Positions 21,985-35,866 of a stretch of 64,000 nucleotides of DNA are shown piece by piece. The notes under the pieces were generated by a model. It worked only from the letters and a program-made list of their open reading frames with translations. It was not told the DNA's origin and did no database searches. Location of the stretch: contig OX377201.1 in NCBI GenBank assembly GCA_947396885.1, positions 69,228,983 through 69,292,982 on the forward strand, given 5' to 3'. Both the position numbers and the translations under genes were made by a program. The number at the start of each line of letters is the position of its first letter. Position 1 is the first letter of the stretch. This DNA is from Heligmosomoides polygyrus polygyrus. Taxonomy: Eukaryota > Nematoda > Chromadorea > Rhabditida > Heligmosomidae.

Positions 21985-23137
21985 ATTTTTTTTATTTATT
22001 TATGCGCCAAAGGGCGCTGCAGTACAACAATACAGCACAACAACAAAGAACAGGAGGCAAACTCTTAACTCAAACAAACTCAGCAGTAGACACTACAAAC
22101 CCAAAAATGACCAAAACTAGAGAAAGCTAATATAAAACTGAAGGACATATGCATTCTGAGTGCTCGCTTACAATGTAAATTTTATAGGCAAGAAACAACA
22201 ATGCAGAAGGTGCATGCTGGGACTGGTCACGATCAATGACAAAAGAGAATAGTAGAATTAGCACATCCTCTTTTCCGGTAACAAAAGCCTGACAATGAGA
22301 GACGTCCAAAGGCTGACAGCCCACACCAAGAGATTGGTAATGCCCTCCCTGATAAGACTCTTAGGAGCTAACCAGCGAAAGAAAGAAGCATAGCGATAAC
22401 TGCTAAGCTTGTCTGGTAGCAGGGTTGAGCCTAAGAGTATATCCGGTCATGAGTTGATTTGGTGGGTTTCAAAAGCATAGCATGTGCTGTTTAGGTTAGA
22501 AGGGAAAACCGTCAAATTAACTTACCCTAGTTGCCCAGCAATTTGTCTAGCTGCTTGACGCCTTGAATATACGTCGAAAAAAAGACCGAAAATGAACAGA
22601 AGCATAAAACTCGGAATGCTCCTCTACAGAGTTATATTAGCTAATAGACATTAGAGACACAAATAACCGACAGAATGTCTATGTTCGTAAGCGCAGTCTT
22701 AAGTTTGGACGTTTGGCAATGAGCGAGAGCTGGAGGAAGACGTTTAAACCACTTCGTACAGCGATAGACAAAAGAATTACGCACCACGATTCTAGTGAGT
22801 AACAGCCTGTAATGTGATAGTCCAAGTTGAAGCAACCGCGTCTCCCATGTGACGGTCGGAAGCGCCAGTAATTTGATGGCCATAGTCGAAGTTCTCCTTT
22901 CGGAAGCTCAAAAGCGAAAAGTAAGTCAGCAAAAATCCTTCGATAAAGAATTTTCAGCCCTAAGTGTTGAAGTCTTTCTTTGTATACCGGAATGGACATT
23001 GAGCCTCCTTGGTTATGAAGTATTCGAAACACTCAAAGATACAGAATTTTGGTTAAAACTCTTTCCTCTTTTTTAATTTCTCGGATATCTTGAGCACAAA
23101 ATGGGCTTCACACGGGCGGGACCACTGACAATAATAT

Positions 23138-24756
23138 CTTCTTCTTCAGCGTTTGTCCCGCTTAGGCCTCTGTTATACTCCCGCGGAGCATCCGCGGAAC
23201 GTCCGCGGACCAATGGTGCACGGCGGAGGTGGGCGTGGCAGGCCGCGACGAGTGGCCCGGCGCGGGGTCCCGACGCGATTACCGCCCATCCGCGGAAGCT
23301 CCCGCGAGAGTATAACAGGGGCCTTAGCGGCGGGGTCCGCTCCTCTGGTATGATGACGCGACTTCGCACGATCAAACGCTTGATCGGGGTGGATACCAGC
23401 TTCCTTTAAGTCCATGTGCAACGTATCAAGCCAGCGTTGCCTAGGCCGTCCTTTAGGCCGTTTTCCGGGCACATCAATGTTGAGGCCAATCTTCCAAACG
23501 GTGTCACCGTCCGCACGAAGAACATGGCCATACCACCGTAGGCGAGCTCCACGTAGCTGGTCAGCAATTGGAGCGACGCCAAACCTTTGGGGTATGGAGA
23601 CATTGCGAACATGATCCAAACACGTGACACCAGCCGTCCAGCGCAGCATTTTCGTCGCAGCCGTCCAGCGCAGCATTTACGCTGAGGCGGCTCTCAACCT
23701 CCTTCGTTGCAGGCCAGCACTCAGCACCGTCGCTACTGGTCGGACGACGGTTCTGTAGATCTTTGATTTCAAGCGCTCCGGTATCTTTCTGTTCCACAGA
23801 ACGCCTGTCTGTGAGCGCCATTTGGACCACGCTGCGCTCACGCGCGAGTTCACCTCGAACGCCAGACTACCATCGGACGCAATTGCAGATCCAAGGTACT
23901 TGAAATATATCTCTCGTACGAGCGCAGTGCCATTGATTTCAATGGAACCAGCCTCGTTTACGTCTGTCATCAAGTACTCAGATTTTTGGACGTTTAGCTT
24001 GAGCCCGAACGCCGCTAAGCGGTCACACCAAGCTTGCACTTGTCCCTCAAGTTCGGCCTTGTCTTCACTGGCAAGCATTACGCCGCCTGCATAGGAGCAG
24101 GCTTTTGAGGGTCCAAGGAGCAGGCTTCTGAAGGTTTCGTGAAATGGCATCCATTACGACAATGAAAAGGAGTGGGGAAAGCGCGGAACCTTGGTGAACA
24201 CCGACGGAGATTGGAAACTCCGTGGATGTGCCGGCCGGCGCTCGCACTTGACTCTTAGGACAAGAGTAAAGAATGCGCACCCACTCGATTAGTTCTTCAG
24301 GGACACCGTGCTGTCGTAAGGCATACCATACGATCTCCCATTTTACGCGATCATATGCGTTCTCCAGGTCGAGGAAAGCAAGATGCAGCGGTTTTCGTTT
24401 ATCGCGATGTCTTTCCACAAGAAGACGAACTGCATGAATGGTGTCGATGGTGCCACAGCCGGCTACAAAGCCACACTGGTTGGTGGATAGCCGGACGATC
24501 TCGCGAATACGTCCATCCACAATTCGCTCAAATATTTTCATACTGTGCGAGAGCAATCGGATTGGACGGTAACTTGTGCAGTCCGAGGGACTGCCCTTCT
24601 TCTTCTAGATCGGGATCATCGTGCTTTGCTGCCAACCACCAGGAACCTTCTTCTACGCAACAACCTGGTTGAAAAACTTCCTTAGCCACTCAGCAGGGTT
24701 CCAGCGCCTCGAGTTCCATAGTTCGGCCGCTATGTCGTCAGGGCCCGTTGCTTTGC
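23138..24756 (-). pseudogene. RTE-type reverse transcriptase, 5'-truncated and frameshifted
   Basis: Readable in order: TGPDDIAAELW (~24740), SYRPIRLLSHSMKIFERIV (~24560), STNQCGFVAGCGTIDTIHA (~24470), FLDLENAYDRV (~24375), SVGVHQGSALSPLLF (~24200), then VMLASEDK where YADD should be (~24080). The C-terminal LRWYGHVLR and GRPRQRWLDTLH boxes are at ~23530-23430. Stops at ~24605 and 24650, frameshifts near 24130 and 23680 and a short internal duplication near 23650 inactivate it. Confidence 0.85.
23165..23323. mobile_element. Harbinger-like MITE, 159 bp, TSD TTA
   Basis: Termini are GGCCTCTGTTATACTC and its complement GAGTATAACAGGGGCC, flanked by TTA on both sides (23162-23164, 23324-23326). 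Removing it and one TTA restores the RTE reading frame through AADPA...KRDK to a stop, so the insertion site is known to the base. Confidence 0.85.
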
Positions 24757-26846
24757 CTGGCCACTGGCAATAATATGATTTGTATAATTTAAGCCAAATG
24801 TTCACATCCAGAGAATATATGTTCCTGAAGAGCAGATGCCCAATATGTTCCTGAAGAGCAGATACACAACCGTCAGTCCTTTTTTCGAGAACTCTCGAAA
24901 ATGCGTCCGCTAACTCAGATTCCTGGAGAAAACGACACCTAAATCATTTATATGGTCAAAATGAACAATGAAAGCAGCATCAGGGAATTTGTTCTCAAAT
25001 GGGCAAAGAATCAACGAAAAAATACGCGTTTCATACAGGTTGATGGGTATTTGTCATTCGCGGACCAATTTACACATTCCGGCTATTGGTGTAGAGTTGT
25101 GGTTTCCTATTCTCACTTGCAGTTTCCATTCTCGAAGATAAGCGCAAAGCCATTCATGCAGTTTACCATGGATACCGATACTATCCAGTTTCGCTATGAG
25201 AAGAGAATGACACACACGATCAAAAGCTTTACTAATGCTAAGGTCAAAGTTGACAATCGCCACGTGTTTGCCTGTATTAAGAGCTTTTATACAGAATTGA
25301 ATACTATCAACTAAAAGAGTACAAGTAGAAGCTCCCGGAAGGAAGCCGTGTTGGTTGTGTGGGATGCAATTTACATTCTCGTGCCACTCTAACAGATGCT
25401 TTTTTAAGATTTTCTCCGAAATCTTCAATAAGATAGGAAAAGTGCTGATGGAGCTCAATTCAGAAATGAAAGAGGCGCCATTCTTTTTCGGAATAGGAGT
25501 GATAGATGTAGTTTTCCATATCGTGGGCGCCTGAGAAATCATCAAAAATATGTTGAAAATGTGTGTGAGTGGCTCACAATCCGTGAGATACTTTGCAAAG
25601 TTCTTAAAGAAAACTTGAGGAATTCCGTCTGCGTTACAGATTGGGATGACTTTAAAGCGCGTAGCAGCCTATGAACTTCATGGAAGAAAATCTGAGAAAT
25701 GTCAAACGATTCAATAGAATTAAAGGAGAGATTTGGCTTTGACTCGGTGGATGGAGTGACGACGCAACTGAATAATCAGCAAACGCCTCAGATTTATAAG
25801 TATTCGTCACGTATTTATTCCCTTGTTCATCAGATAAAATAGGTTTAATACATGATTAGTTTTTGATTTTACCTACGAAAGAAAAGAATCCACTGCGATA
25901 TCGCGTGGTTGCAAGGCGCTTAATTTTATTTGCCATATAGTGTTTGATGTGCCCATCAAGTTTTTTGCTTATATCAGTGTTTCTGGTTTCATCAGTAGAC
26001 ATGCTCTGTCAAAAAACTACACCGTCGCTCGGCAAGATTTTTTATATGAGGTGGGTAACCGACAAAAGAGTTAGCTCTTTTGACAGGTACTCGTCGATCT
26101 ATCACGTTGTGTACCGTCACAGTGAAACGAAATTAGAAATCGTCAATATCGGAATAACCAGAAAAAATTCACAACCAGTATAGCTCTCTCAGCTTAGATT
26201 CAGTTAAATTTCTATGCATGGATTTGAAGTCACGAAAGAAATACTCTGATCGACGACTGAGAGGAACATGGAGAGTAAATAGAATTGTGTTATGGTTCGG
26301 TGAAGCAAGTGGTGGAAAGGGATGAACCTTCACCACTGTGTCGGAAGCAGACAAAATGATATCGAGAGTCCGTTCAGAACGAGTCGGGAAAATTATGAAT
26401 TGTTCTAGTGAAAGTGACTCAACATCTGCTAAGAATACTCGGCCCGTAGTAGATGTGGATAAAAGCGCAGTCCAATTAATGGTAAATTTAGGTCCCCGAG
26501 AATGGTGTCGAAGGATCAGATGAGCTCATGTCCCTCATAATCGATAACGGAGCGTCATCAATCAATTATTCGAAAATGAATTCTTATATTTTGTAATACA
26601 TACAATGTCATAGCGTGTAGTATTACTACAACAATATTACGCAGTGTAGCACATTAACGAAGGAGCAAACGTAGGAACAAAGAGGTTCTCCAACTTCGCT
26701 TTTACATACGACTTGACGAGGTTCAAGGAACAAATTCATTCAAACAGTGCACATACTTCCACAGAATGCCTTGCCTGGTATCATACAGAGTTGGGGACAT
26801 ATTCGATGTTCCGAAAAACAAGCGGAAGCAACTTGAAATGTAATTC

Positions 26847-26852
26847 TTTATT
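26847..26852 (-). terminator. poly(A) signal of the MOSC gene
   Basis: AATAAA on the minus strand, 83 bp after the stop codon at 26935. The intervening sequence has no other canonical signal. Confidence 0.6.
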
Positions 26853-26934
26853 CTGAACCATTTCATGAGCACGGACTGTACAGAGTGGAAGTTCCTTGAT
26901 TGTGCACGTGAGAGAGCCTTTGCTTTTCCTTAGG

Positions 26935-29900
26935 TTAAAATGCCGACTTCTTGTATCGAGCATAAACCGTTTGACCCACGTGGATGTATCCCTGAATTCT
27001 AGGAGATTTTCTTCGTTAGAAAGAGTGTAAGCAGGCAACTAACAGCGACATCAACACCAGCGTTGACGCCGAAGATCGGTGAGTCCTTGAATTCTTCACG
27101 CATTTTCCCATCGGGAGCTAGGCGAAACCTGGAGAGATGGACATTTCCTTCAGGTAGAGGGCAGAGCACTGCTGCTGCTTACTCTCGCAGCTTCTTCATA
27201 GGTTGCATATTGGTGTTTTTGATTCCAGTGTCAGCATCCACTGTTATTAGAAGACATCTGGAATGGAGAACCAATGTCTATGGACCTATCGGCAACCTCA
27301 CCTACCTTTGGCACGGCTTAAAACACTGCAGGCAGGTATCCCCAATTTTTAGGTCGAGCCACTTGTCCTCGTCCCATGCGGGACACTTCTCCACAACAAT
27401 CACTGGGCGGAACTGTGCCATGGTGGCCTGAAATCCGGACCGTTTCTACCTTTGACAGCGCTCCATATTTCTAATCACAGCTGAATGGAGACCTCGATGC
27501 CCAGTTTCGAACATTTAATCCTGCTAAGGTCATCAATAGGCCAGTATTAAATAATATCCATACACTTCATCGAGTCATGCACATACTGAGACTTCCCTAC
27601 ATGAACTCAGGACTCAACAACCTCCAGGCATGCAGTCTTTGCGCGGTCCTCTTCACACTGCCAGCGCCGCCCATATGGACAAGTTTGGGGTGCGCGAAAA
27701 CCGCGCCGTGGTATGCCGTTTCGCGAACTGTCGTGACGTCGCCCGAAACCGGAGCAACACCTGCCTTCCGAAGCGAGAAATACTCACGATAGTGATTTGC
27801 GAATGAAATTGCAGAACAGGGCATTGAATTACGGGAAATTTTGGGAAATAGCTAGACAACACAAAAAGAGATGACGCGCAAATAACAAAATATGAAAATA
27901 AACTTCAGCTACCCATCTGGTTGTAAAATGACTGGTTTCTTCAATAATATCAACTCGCATCTTATCCTTGGGCTGCGAGATTTCTTGAGGATTTTTTTTT
28001 GTAGAAAGATAGGTTAGTGGAATGGCGGTTTATGAGGTGCTCAGCATATTCTAATTTCGAGAATTGTCGTGGACAAAATAGGTGTTTTCTCAACGAGATC
28101 GGAGGAATAGATGCGTAGTGTAGCTCTGTCTAACAGAAAAATTAATTCAGATCATATCGATTACACGCCCTTGTTAGCAAATATTCTGTAAATTGTCCTT
28201 TTTTGTATCTTCAGAGTGCCCGAAGCTGTTAATGGAAATCTTACTTTTAAGAAAAAAAAAAGCATAGCTCCAATATTTTGGGACTATCTGTTAGTCGGGA
28301 TGGACATCAGGCGACCTTTCCTGACGTTCTGTTTCGTGCTTTGATTACTCCTCGTGAATCACACACTTTGAACCACTAATCGACATACCCAACAAATGCT
28401 GTCCCGAGAGCATATCGCTTCATCAGCGGTAGTCTCCTCCGTGATTGTCGGTCGGCGAGCCTCCTGCCCCATCCACTCCCGAAGGATATGTAAAGAACGC
28501 CGTTCGATATATAATCCCGACTTTCGCTCGATTTCAACCGAGCAAACGTATTTTTTCAAATTTTTTAGTTTTTTCGAGGATTTCAAAGTTTTTTCAAAAG
28601 AACCAACGATGAGAGAGAACGAACGAAAATAGAGAATTTTCGAACGAATGATCGAACGATTTTATTCGCTCATTATTTTTTCGAATGATCAAAAATCGAG
28701 TAAGCCCCATTTTTCGTTTATTCGAATATTCGAGTGGTCGAACGATTTGCTCGAAAGGATTTTTCAGGTTTTGCTCTCAAAGATTTGAAGTTTATTCACT
28801 ATTCGAATAAAATCAATAGATTTTCGAATGAAGATGAAATGTTCTATTTTCAAATAGTATTCGAATATGGGTACCTTTCGGTGATCGAATTCAAACGATT
28901 ATTCGACTTTTTAGGGCGTGTGTAGCGCAGTCGGAGGAGGCGCGACTGTCGCGTGCACCCGATACCAGGTTCCTGGTTCGGATTTCCCGCCCAGGCCAAC
29001 CAAGCCTTCCATCCCTCCGGGGTCGGTGAATTGGTACCAGACTTGTCTGGGAAGGATAGAGCGCTGACTTGTTCATCGGCTGGCCACCGCAAGTCATTGT
29101 ATGGCCAAATACGCATTCATGTCGCCTCCACGACATCCCGTAGAAGTAGAATGCGCTGGCGCATCCCAGAAGGGATTGAGTAACGCCGTCCTTTATCCTT
29201 TTTTATTATTCGACTTTTTAAAATCATAGATGTTCGATTTCAAACGAATATTCGAAAGTCTAAAAACATCGATTATTTGACTTCTCGAATAATTATTCGA
29301 ATAAATAATATTATTAGGCTGCCCATTAGTCTCGGCCGTTTTATTCAACAATTCATTGCGAATTTCGCCGGCGGTCTCTTGCATAGCGCTATACAGCTTT
29401 CGAAAGAGAATGATTTGCTCAGAACATTTACTGCATTTCTTTTTTCATCCTAAATTTTTCAATTTTTAGGGCGTTAAATTGAAAGGTGAAAAAGTAAAAC
29501 GTGGCCATCGCCGACTGGCTTCTCTACACTTAGGTTTAGAATTTTTTGCGCAGATTTTTATATCATTTGGAAGACTCTGTACTACAAGAATAGGATAGAA
29601 TTTGTCCTTTATTGATTTTTAGGTCATCAAATTGGGACGTCCGAAGAAGATTTTTTTACCGACAGCTCCTGCTCTGTGATTAGACTTTTTTGCTCGGTGT
29701 TATATACCTCGTTCGGAAGAGGATCTTGTATTTTGTCCCGCTCTATAAGAATTTGTGCCGCGTTCATTGGCTCTTGCTGATTCCTGCCGAATATCAACAA
29801 AATGCCAGTAGGAGAAAAATCATCTTCACCAACAACTTCTTCGCCTTGTTCAGTCTGTCTTGCTTAGTTTTATATGACACTCAAAGGTGCATGTCTATTC

Positions 29901-32900
29901 TACCAGGTAATTTGTTCTTCAGTCATTCAAATTTTTGTTAATTTTCAGGTCATCAAAAATGCAGAGCTAGGTCGACAAGAATGAGCCTTCTTCTTTCTTC
30001 TCTTTGTTTTCAACCAGAGTTGTAGTGCTACTAAGGCTGCCAGAGAGACGATGCTTCATGCTGACATTTAAAAAAAAACAAAAAATACATTGATTTTATA
30101 TTTTATGTTTAGTTTCAATATTATTGATTTATTGATTTATTGCACATGTTTGTGCGCTATACAAGAAAGGAACATCAACGAAAAAAAAACATTTAACGGA
30201 CTTGAGTGCTTCTCGATTCCATGTTTGTCTCCGATGAAAAATTCAGTGAATCGTAGCGTCGCAGCAAAACAAGTTCTCAAATGCGAGAAAACGGAGTGAA
30301 GAAGTTTTGGAGGAGAGATTATGATAAGGATATTGAGATAAGGATGATGAGTTGTAATGTGTTAATGCTTCTGTGCCGATACCATATCTGAAAAATTATT
30401 ATTATAAGCTCAAGAAAGGGAACATTGAAGATTGAAACGAGAACTCCTGCTGCGAGTTACGATTCTTAATGTTTGTGAGGTGATGGAGCGAGAAGCACCA
30501 TACAACAATCAAGCCAAGAGCCTTGCAATTAAGATCTTTGTCATGTATTCTTCTCCCGTATGAAATTTGGACCTTTATATTATATATTTATATTCAATAT
30601 ATTTAATTCTTATTTAAAAATAGGTGAAAATTATGAAGACTTTTAAACTTACAGTATGTTGATCAGCTGACTCTGGTCTTCATTTTGACAAAAATGACTC
30701 TACTACAGTATTCGCTATCAGAACGGATAAGTCATATCGTACCACAGTGCGTGTCATTTGCTTTTTTTTTTAAAGAATGTTAACACGGTGGAGTAATTTA
30801 CATCTTAACCTTGTCTTATGGTTTTAATTTATTACTTTTAAGTCATAATGATTGAATTTAATTTTGCGCTGAATTGGAATAAATCGATACTTTTAACTGC
30901 ATGCAAAAGCACAGTTTCATAGGCATAAGCATACGCATATGTGAATATTTTAATTACGTAAAACTAATTTTTAGAAAATGCTCATATTCAGCTAAATGTT
31001 TTAACAAAGTTCATAGCCTTTTTGCTATTATCTAGCAAGTTATATTTATACGCTATTTGTCTATTTTTAAAAGTGTACCGCAATGCAATGTTATTGACGA
31101 TAAAATCTATATTACGTTCCTTATTCACATGAACTTTGTAAAAATCCCTTAGTTTGTCACAGAAATATTCAAATTTTGAGCAATCATTGGCAATTCTAAG
31201 GATTTCTGTGTATATGACATTCTGTTTTACTCCGATGGAAACTTCAGAATCGATGTGTAGGAATCTATTAACATTGAAACCAAATGAATCTGTTTTATTA
31301 TACAAGTTGGTTTCCATGTGGTTACATATTTACAATTGACAATTGTAAATAAGAACATGGGGCTGAACCAATGAGCCGATAATAGCACAGCACTTAAACC
31401 TCAATCACATTCGAGACCTTCAAGAGGAAGCAGCTTTTCTGCAAGGTTCTGCAGTCCTTCTCGAAATGCTAATCTGCTTATCAAACAAACTGAGCACAGA
31501 AAGAGACTCATAGGTTAGGAAATCCCTTCCAATTCTCAGTTTCGCAAACGGTACACGCAATTCCAGCCTTCCTCCAATGCATCCTGTAGAAAATGTGGTG
31601 GGATAGACGACCTGTTAGTGAAAAGTTTGAATATCATAACAGGACATCTCTTCTCAGCCGTGGTCTCAGTGATATCAGTCCAAGAGGACCGTTGAAGCAG
31701 GCACAGTAAGGGCGGTGTCAAACGTTTATTATTGGAGAGCTTATGGAATTTGAAGTATCCAATATCCAATATTATTGCATAGAACTAATAGAAAATCAAC
31801 TTCAATTGACACTCCACTTTGACTTTGGGAGCTACGGCGTATCGTATAACAAAAAATATTCAAGTATTTGTGATTATAAGCTTCGTTATTGAGTTCTGCG
31901 TAGAATTTTGGTGTGAAGACATGACAACAATGTGATACGCACAATTATATACATTTTTTTCAAAAAAATAGCTTTTTCTAGAAGACATTTTGACGATGAG
32001 TTAAATTCTATGTTTAGTCTTAATTTTCTAAATCATTTTTTTACATTTCCTAAAAAAACCAGTTAAATAACTAATTAATTTCTTAAAATATATCTTGTAC
32101 GCCTTCGTAGTAGGCTTGGGAAGAATTACTCTTGGTTTCAAATTTCAAAAATTTCGCATCAACGATAGTGATAAGTTTGTGATGAAGCTCGTTAGATATA
32201 GTTCGAAATTCTGATATAGAGCTATGCTTGTTTCACATCAGCATGAGTCCTTATCCAGGTTTTGTAAATCCTCTAACTACGCTAACGAATGCAACTGCAA
32301 CTAGTCTGGGATCAGATTCATGAAACAGGGGAGTAGGCAGAGATACCATAAGGCAATTTTACCCTCTACCAGCAGTGGGTAGCTGGTAGGATTCGTATTC
32401 ATGAAAGGAATCAGGGATAAGATAGAGCTAAGCCTCTCGCGAGAACAACTGACCTCAATGGAGCGCCATTTTGTCAGTGGGGTGCGGAATCCTCGCTGGT
32501 ATGGGGATATACCAACGACGATCGTCGAGTGTTCTCTACCCGCCGATATACCCACCAGGGGTGTGCGTAATTACGATTTACGATTTACGATTTTACGATT
32601 TACGGCGATTTCTGGCAAATTTTTTACGATTTACGATATATTGTGTCCTTTCGCTAACTAACTTTTCCATTTCTTTAACATTGTAAGGGCTGCCGTTTAG
32701 AATCTGTCATGTTCAAGAGGAGAAACAAGTGCAATACAATATCAAAAATAAGCTCCTGTCTAGAAGGCTGAGGAGGCTGGGCTCCTCCGTTTCCAGCCTA
32801 GAGCAAGTAAGGCACAACGCATTCCTACTGCCGAAGATTGTTTCATTTCGGCCAATAACCTGTGTTTTGTTTGTATTTATTTTTCCTATGATTGCCTTAT

Positions 32901-35804
32901 GCAGCGTTTTGAATAAATAAATAAAAAATAAAAGGACATTGGAAGCAGTTTTTAGAGAACGAGAGACAGTATTCTAGCTCCACGTCCTGTTTGGTAGTGA
33001 CGTCGAGTCACTCTGTTTGTAACAGATACATGCTAGCTCTACCGAATGGAATTGACGCAAATTCCCGATCAAGCATCATTCGTGATTTGAAGCGTGGTCG
33101 CTACACTCATGTGGAAAGGATAACCCACTAATGTCTTGGTATATGTCGCGGGGACGGGCAGCATTGTGAGGTGGGAACGTCCCATCCAATCAAACCGCAT
33201 AGAATCGGCACGTCATTCAGAAAGGGCGTGTACAGTCGGTACCCAGAGCGGCTGGCATATTTTCGGTTTGTGCTCTGGCTGTTGTTGGCTGGCGCGCTCC
33301 CACCCACCAATGCCGCTCACCTTCACGACATGTACCAATGTTTCTATCGGTTTGCGTTGTGCTTTACAGGGCTGAGCAAATTGGTATAAAAAGTGCGGCA
33401 AAATCGAGCGCGTAGCCTTCCAAAAGAAGGTCAAACTTGTTTTGACAGTTTTGATCTACATTTCCGGCGGCATGGTTGAGTCTATCGTATTCGCCCTATC
33501 TTATCCGCTTACGATGGTGCATGCTCTCGGAGAGGAAACGGAGCTGGCGAAGGGTAGCTTGAGCGAGCCTGGGGAGTTATTGAATAGTAGAGCTATATTG
33601 TAAAGTTTCGAAATCCTACGAGTGCAGACATGAGCAGGAAACCGGCACATTGGTATTGGTGAAACGATTTTTTAATTTTTAGTTCTGACAGCGAATTTTT
33701 CACTTTGTTTCTGCTAATTCCAAGACTAATATGCAAGCTAAAAAAATGGGAGTTAGGAATTTAATGAATATTCAAACGGTTCAAGCTTTCTGATGGAATG
33801 TCATGCATAGGCTTAAGTACAGTTTTTGAATTTACTGTTTTTTTACTTCCATGAAACGTGTTTAGTTTGGTTTGAAAGATGTTTTACTAGCAGAAAGCTG
33901 TGAAAAAAGAAGTAGTTTGGTAAGAAAACTGTTCAGCTGAAGCTGAAAATAACACAGCAGTTAAATAAATATTAAATCACATCTGATTAACATTAGCAGA
34001 AAAAGCTTTAGGAAATTTAGTTGTATTGCACTACAGTTCAGATGACTCTTATGATTTACGGTTTACAATTTACGATTTACGACGGCTTTTTCGTAATTAC
34101 AATTTACGATTTACGAAATTTCAAATTTCATTTACGCACACCCCTGATACCCACGATGTGGCGGATAAGGTTTATCATGAATGCTCATCGTGGGTACATC
34201 TAGCCCCGCTATCGTACCGGCGATATAACATCCGGTCCCCTTCAATCTCTGTGCTCCTCTCGTTCGTCAAGCCGTCGTCGTGAGACGTTAATTTTCACGG
34301 CTCGATAGTTAAAGTACTTGTCATGGAGCAACTGAATTACAGCTCTTTCTCTGATCCAAAAATTTCCAGTGGACAGGAGAACGAGAACAGGCCTAATTTG
34401 GGACACATTCGAGATCTCAAAAGTGCCCTCCAACGGGAAAGTGCACTGACCTCCTTCTCCAGTCTCGAGTTGAGGTCGTCCAACGATGCTTGCGTCGCTA
34501 TCATCAGTGGCGTCAGATTCGCATATGCGCACCGAAAAATTAAGCGTTCTCGTTCCTGATTGCAGAATGGCTCTCGTACTTACGTCTTCTTTCCTCTTTG
34601 GGACGTTGTTGTTCCACCAGTCGGGACTCGTTACGACCGTCCTCTCGTTGAAGAGATCACGAGCGTACATAAGGAGCCTTGCATCTGCAACAGCGCCGGC
34701 ATCGACTGTAGTCATAAGGGCAAGTGCGTTGTGACAACTCAGTGCTGAGCACCAAAACTGTGGAGCTTGCTAAACAGTGCCCATACTAAAGCATGAGTTC
34801 ACGGAGGCCGTAAATGCACTGCTTTCAGTCTCTACTTCCCATGCTTTTATCTATAAGGATAAGTTAACCCGGCTCAAAACCTCTTTATGTCTTGAATGTG
34901 CACTAATAACCGCATCAAAGGAAGTCGTGCAGCTCACTTAGGAAGAATCGTACTCTTCGCTTAGTGCAAGAGAATGTCTCATTTATGCAGACGTTAGCCA
35001 GACGAGTGAAGTGCCCTCGAAGATTAAAAATGCCGCATCGGCGATGCTTGTGTAGAAGCACTGGCACGTGTTGAACGGCGTTGTCGTAGCCGTACTGTGT
35101 AAGTAGTCCGGTGGCGCACTTTTGCATGCACACTTCCTATTTCTATGCGATCAAATACAACTTCGTTGGTACAAACTTTTTAGCATCAGTGAGATACATC
35201 AACCTAACGAACTGGTCTCGGCTAGAGCACGTCTGAAACCACCATACACCAAGAGCACTAATGCCTTTCAGCTACCCGCTTCCATGGTGCAGTTAACATG
35301 AAATCGTTTCACCACAGATGTGACTAGCCAACAGCATACGTGTTTAACTAAAAGGACAAAAGGGTAGACGACAGCGTTAATCAATCCTTTTGGGATGCGC
35401 CACTCATTCTACGTCTACGGGATATCGTGCAGATAGTTTGAATGTGTATTTGGTCTACGCAATGACCATAAACAAAACCTTGCGATGACCATAAGCGAGC
35501 CAGTGTCTTATCTTCTCCATACAAATCTGGTAATAATTCCCCCACCCCGGAGAGAAGTAAGACTTAGTTGGCCAGGGCGAGAGCCGAACCAAGATACCTC
35601 GATCAGGTTCGCATCCTACAGGAGACGTCTATTCCGACCGACTACCATGTAGCCAACTATTAGTACATGTAATCTAACAATCCCAGCGAAATCTGACTGG
35701 TTGCATCCACTGTCTTACGTATAGCTGCTATTGAGCGTTTATACATAATTACGTTAAGCGATTTTCTTATAGCCTCCTACTTAAAATCGGGACAGTGATA
35801 TGAT

Positions 35805-35866
<62 letters not shown>

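Larger units (their letters stand above)
23138..24760 (-). mobile_element. second RTE/BovB-like element inserted in the LINE
   Basis: The insert is bracketed by CCACTGACAATAATAT (23122-23137) and CCACTGGCA-ATAATAT (24761-24776), a 16-bp target duplication with one difference. The 3' end is a GAAGAAGAAG run next to the left duplication. The 5' end is truncated within reverse transcriptase. It belongs to a different RTE family from the copy at 91-3427. Confidence 0.85.
21985..26560 (-). mobile_element. CR1/jockey-like LINE, split by an RTE insertion
   Basis: Read on the minus strand, an endonuclease C-terminal part (26560-26180; SERTLDIILSASD, then NHNTILFTLHVP) leads to reverse transcriptase (25545-25050; WKTTSITPIPKKN, NQHGFLPGASTCTLLVDSI, FDLSISKAFDRV). 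A deletion removes the PQGS and FADD motifs. The C-terminal region resumes at 23040-22640 (YKERLQHLGLKILYRRIFAD). The 3' end is GGCGCATAAATAAATAAA at ~21985-22008, an AAAT-type tail usual for CR1-like elements. Many frameshifts; inactive. The N-terminal endonuclease is missing. Confidence 0.75.

Noticed and set aside
26781..27038. Minus-strand 85-codon ORF first read as the C-terminus of a LINE
   Set aside because: Another frame of the same strand encodes the last two MOSC exons (GVNAG..., GYIHVGQTVYARY) with good splice sites; the ORF reads through the intron and 3' UTR.
34242..34715. 157-codon minus ORF
   Set aside because: It is an artefact of reading through two MOSC exons and their introns; only 34584-34705 of it is in the correct coding frame.
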